5,729 bases of DNA from Lachnospiraceae bacterium (GTDB lineage: Bacteria; Bacillota; Clostridia; Lachnospirales; Lachnospiraceae): NCBI GenBank assembly GCA_017444545.1, contig JAFSWJ010000080.1, positions 1 through 5,729 on the forward strand, in the 5' to 3' direction. The notes beneath the pieces are model-generated. The model saw nothing but the letters and a program-made list of their open reading frames with translations, did no database searches and was not told where the DNA came from. The position numbers and the translations under genes are program-made. This document shows positions 5,702 to 5,729 of the stretch, in pieces (position 1 is the first letter of the stretch; each line of letters begins with the position of its first letter).

Positions 5702-5729
5702 CTTCACGCAGCGGTGCTAACCTCGCAAA

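Larger units (their letters stand above)
5503..5729. other. Gene-free, palindrome-rich intergenic DNA continuing off the right edge
   Basis: I find no convincing gene in this stretch. It is dense in inverted repeats. An imperfect pair occurs at 5515-5522 and 5532-5539 (8 bp, one G-U in minus-strand RNA). An 8-bp palindrome GTTCGAAC lies at 5601-5608, inside TCCCC and GGGGA arms at 5593-5597 and 5621-5625. Two strong stems follow at 5642-5701. Such packing resembles repetitive intergenic elements of low-mobility type rather than a gene. That identity is inference, since only one copy is visible. Confidence 0.5.

Noticed and set aside
5609..5729. A plus-strand frame from ATG 5609, open to the window edge (40 codons).
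   Set aside because: It runs through the two palindromes and has no Shine-Dalgarno, so it is probably chance translation of repeat-like DNA. The sequence beyond the edge would be needed to exclude it fully.

Overview
The window looks like a piece of Firmicutes chromosome, most likely from the class Clostridia and plausibly the family Lachnospiraceae. The reasons are the gene order rpmF, plsX, acpP, rnc, smc, the strong AGGAGG-type ribosome binding sites, a textbook TTGACA/TATAAT promoter, moderate GC content, and a PlsX carrying the SAGSSGA variant that I associate with Clostridia. This assignment is an inference; no rRNA or other decisive marker is present.

Layout, right to left, because nearly everything is on the minus strand. 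At 5503-5729 there is a gene-free, strongly palindromic stretch with two near-perfect inverted repeats, running off the right edge. A perfect-consensus promoter (5473-5501) then drives rpmF (ribosomal protein L32, 5228-5407), which ends at a terminator shared by both strands (5184-5221). A small gene of unknown function (69 codons, 4942-5151) lies on the opposite strand, pointing at rpmF, with its own terminator-like hairpin directly after its stop codon. Its start is divergent from plsX across an intergenic region holding an 18-bp palindrome (4896-4913) and candidate promoters. From 4810 leftwards runs a compact operon: plsX (acyl-phosphate synthesis), acpP (acyl carrier protein), a short gap with an 8-bp hairpin, rnc (RNase III), and smc (chromosome condensation ATPase). 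The smc start codon directly follows the rnc stop codon. smc is cut by the left window edge after 934 codons.

How the genes work together: PlsX and AcpP act at the junction of fatty acid and phospholipid synthesis, since PlsX converts acyl-ACP into acyl-phosphate. L32 and RNase III belong to ribosome and RNA metabolism, and SMC to chromosome segregation, so the cluster is a growth-linked housekeeping block. All of the conserved genes appear intact. I see no CRISPR array, transposase, defence system or other clear novel system. The less ordinary parts are the small orphan gene inserted between rpmF and plsX, the palindrome beside it, the hairpin in front of rnc, and the structured repeat-like DNA at the right end.
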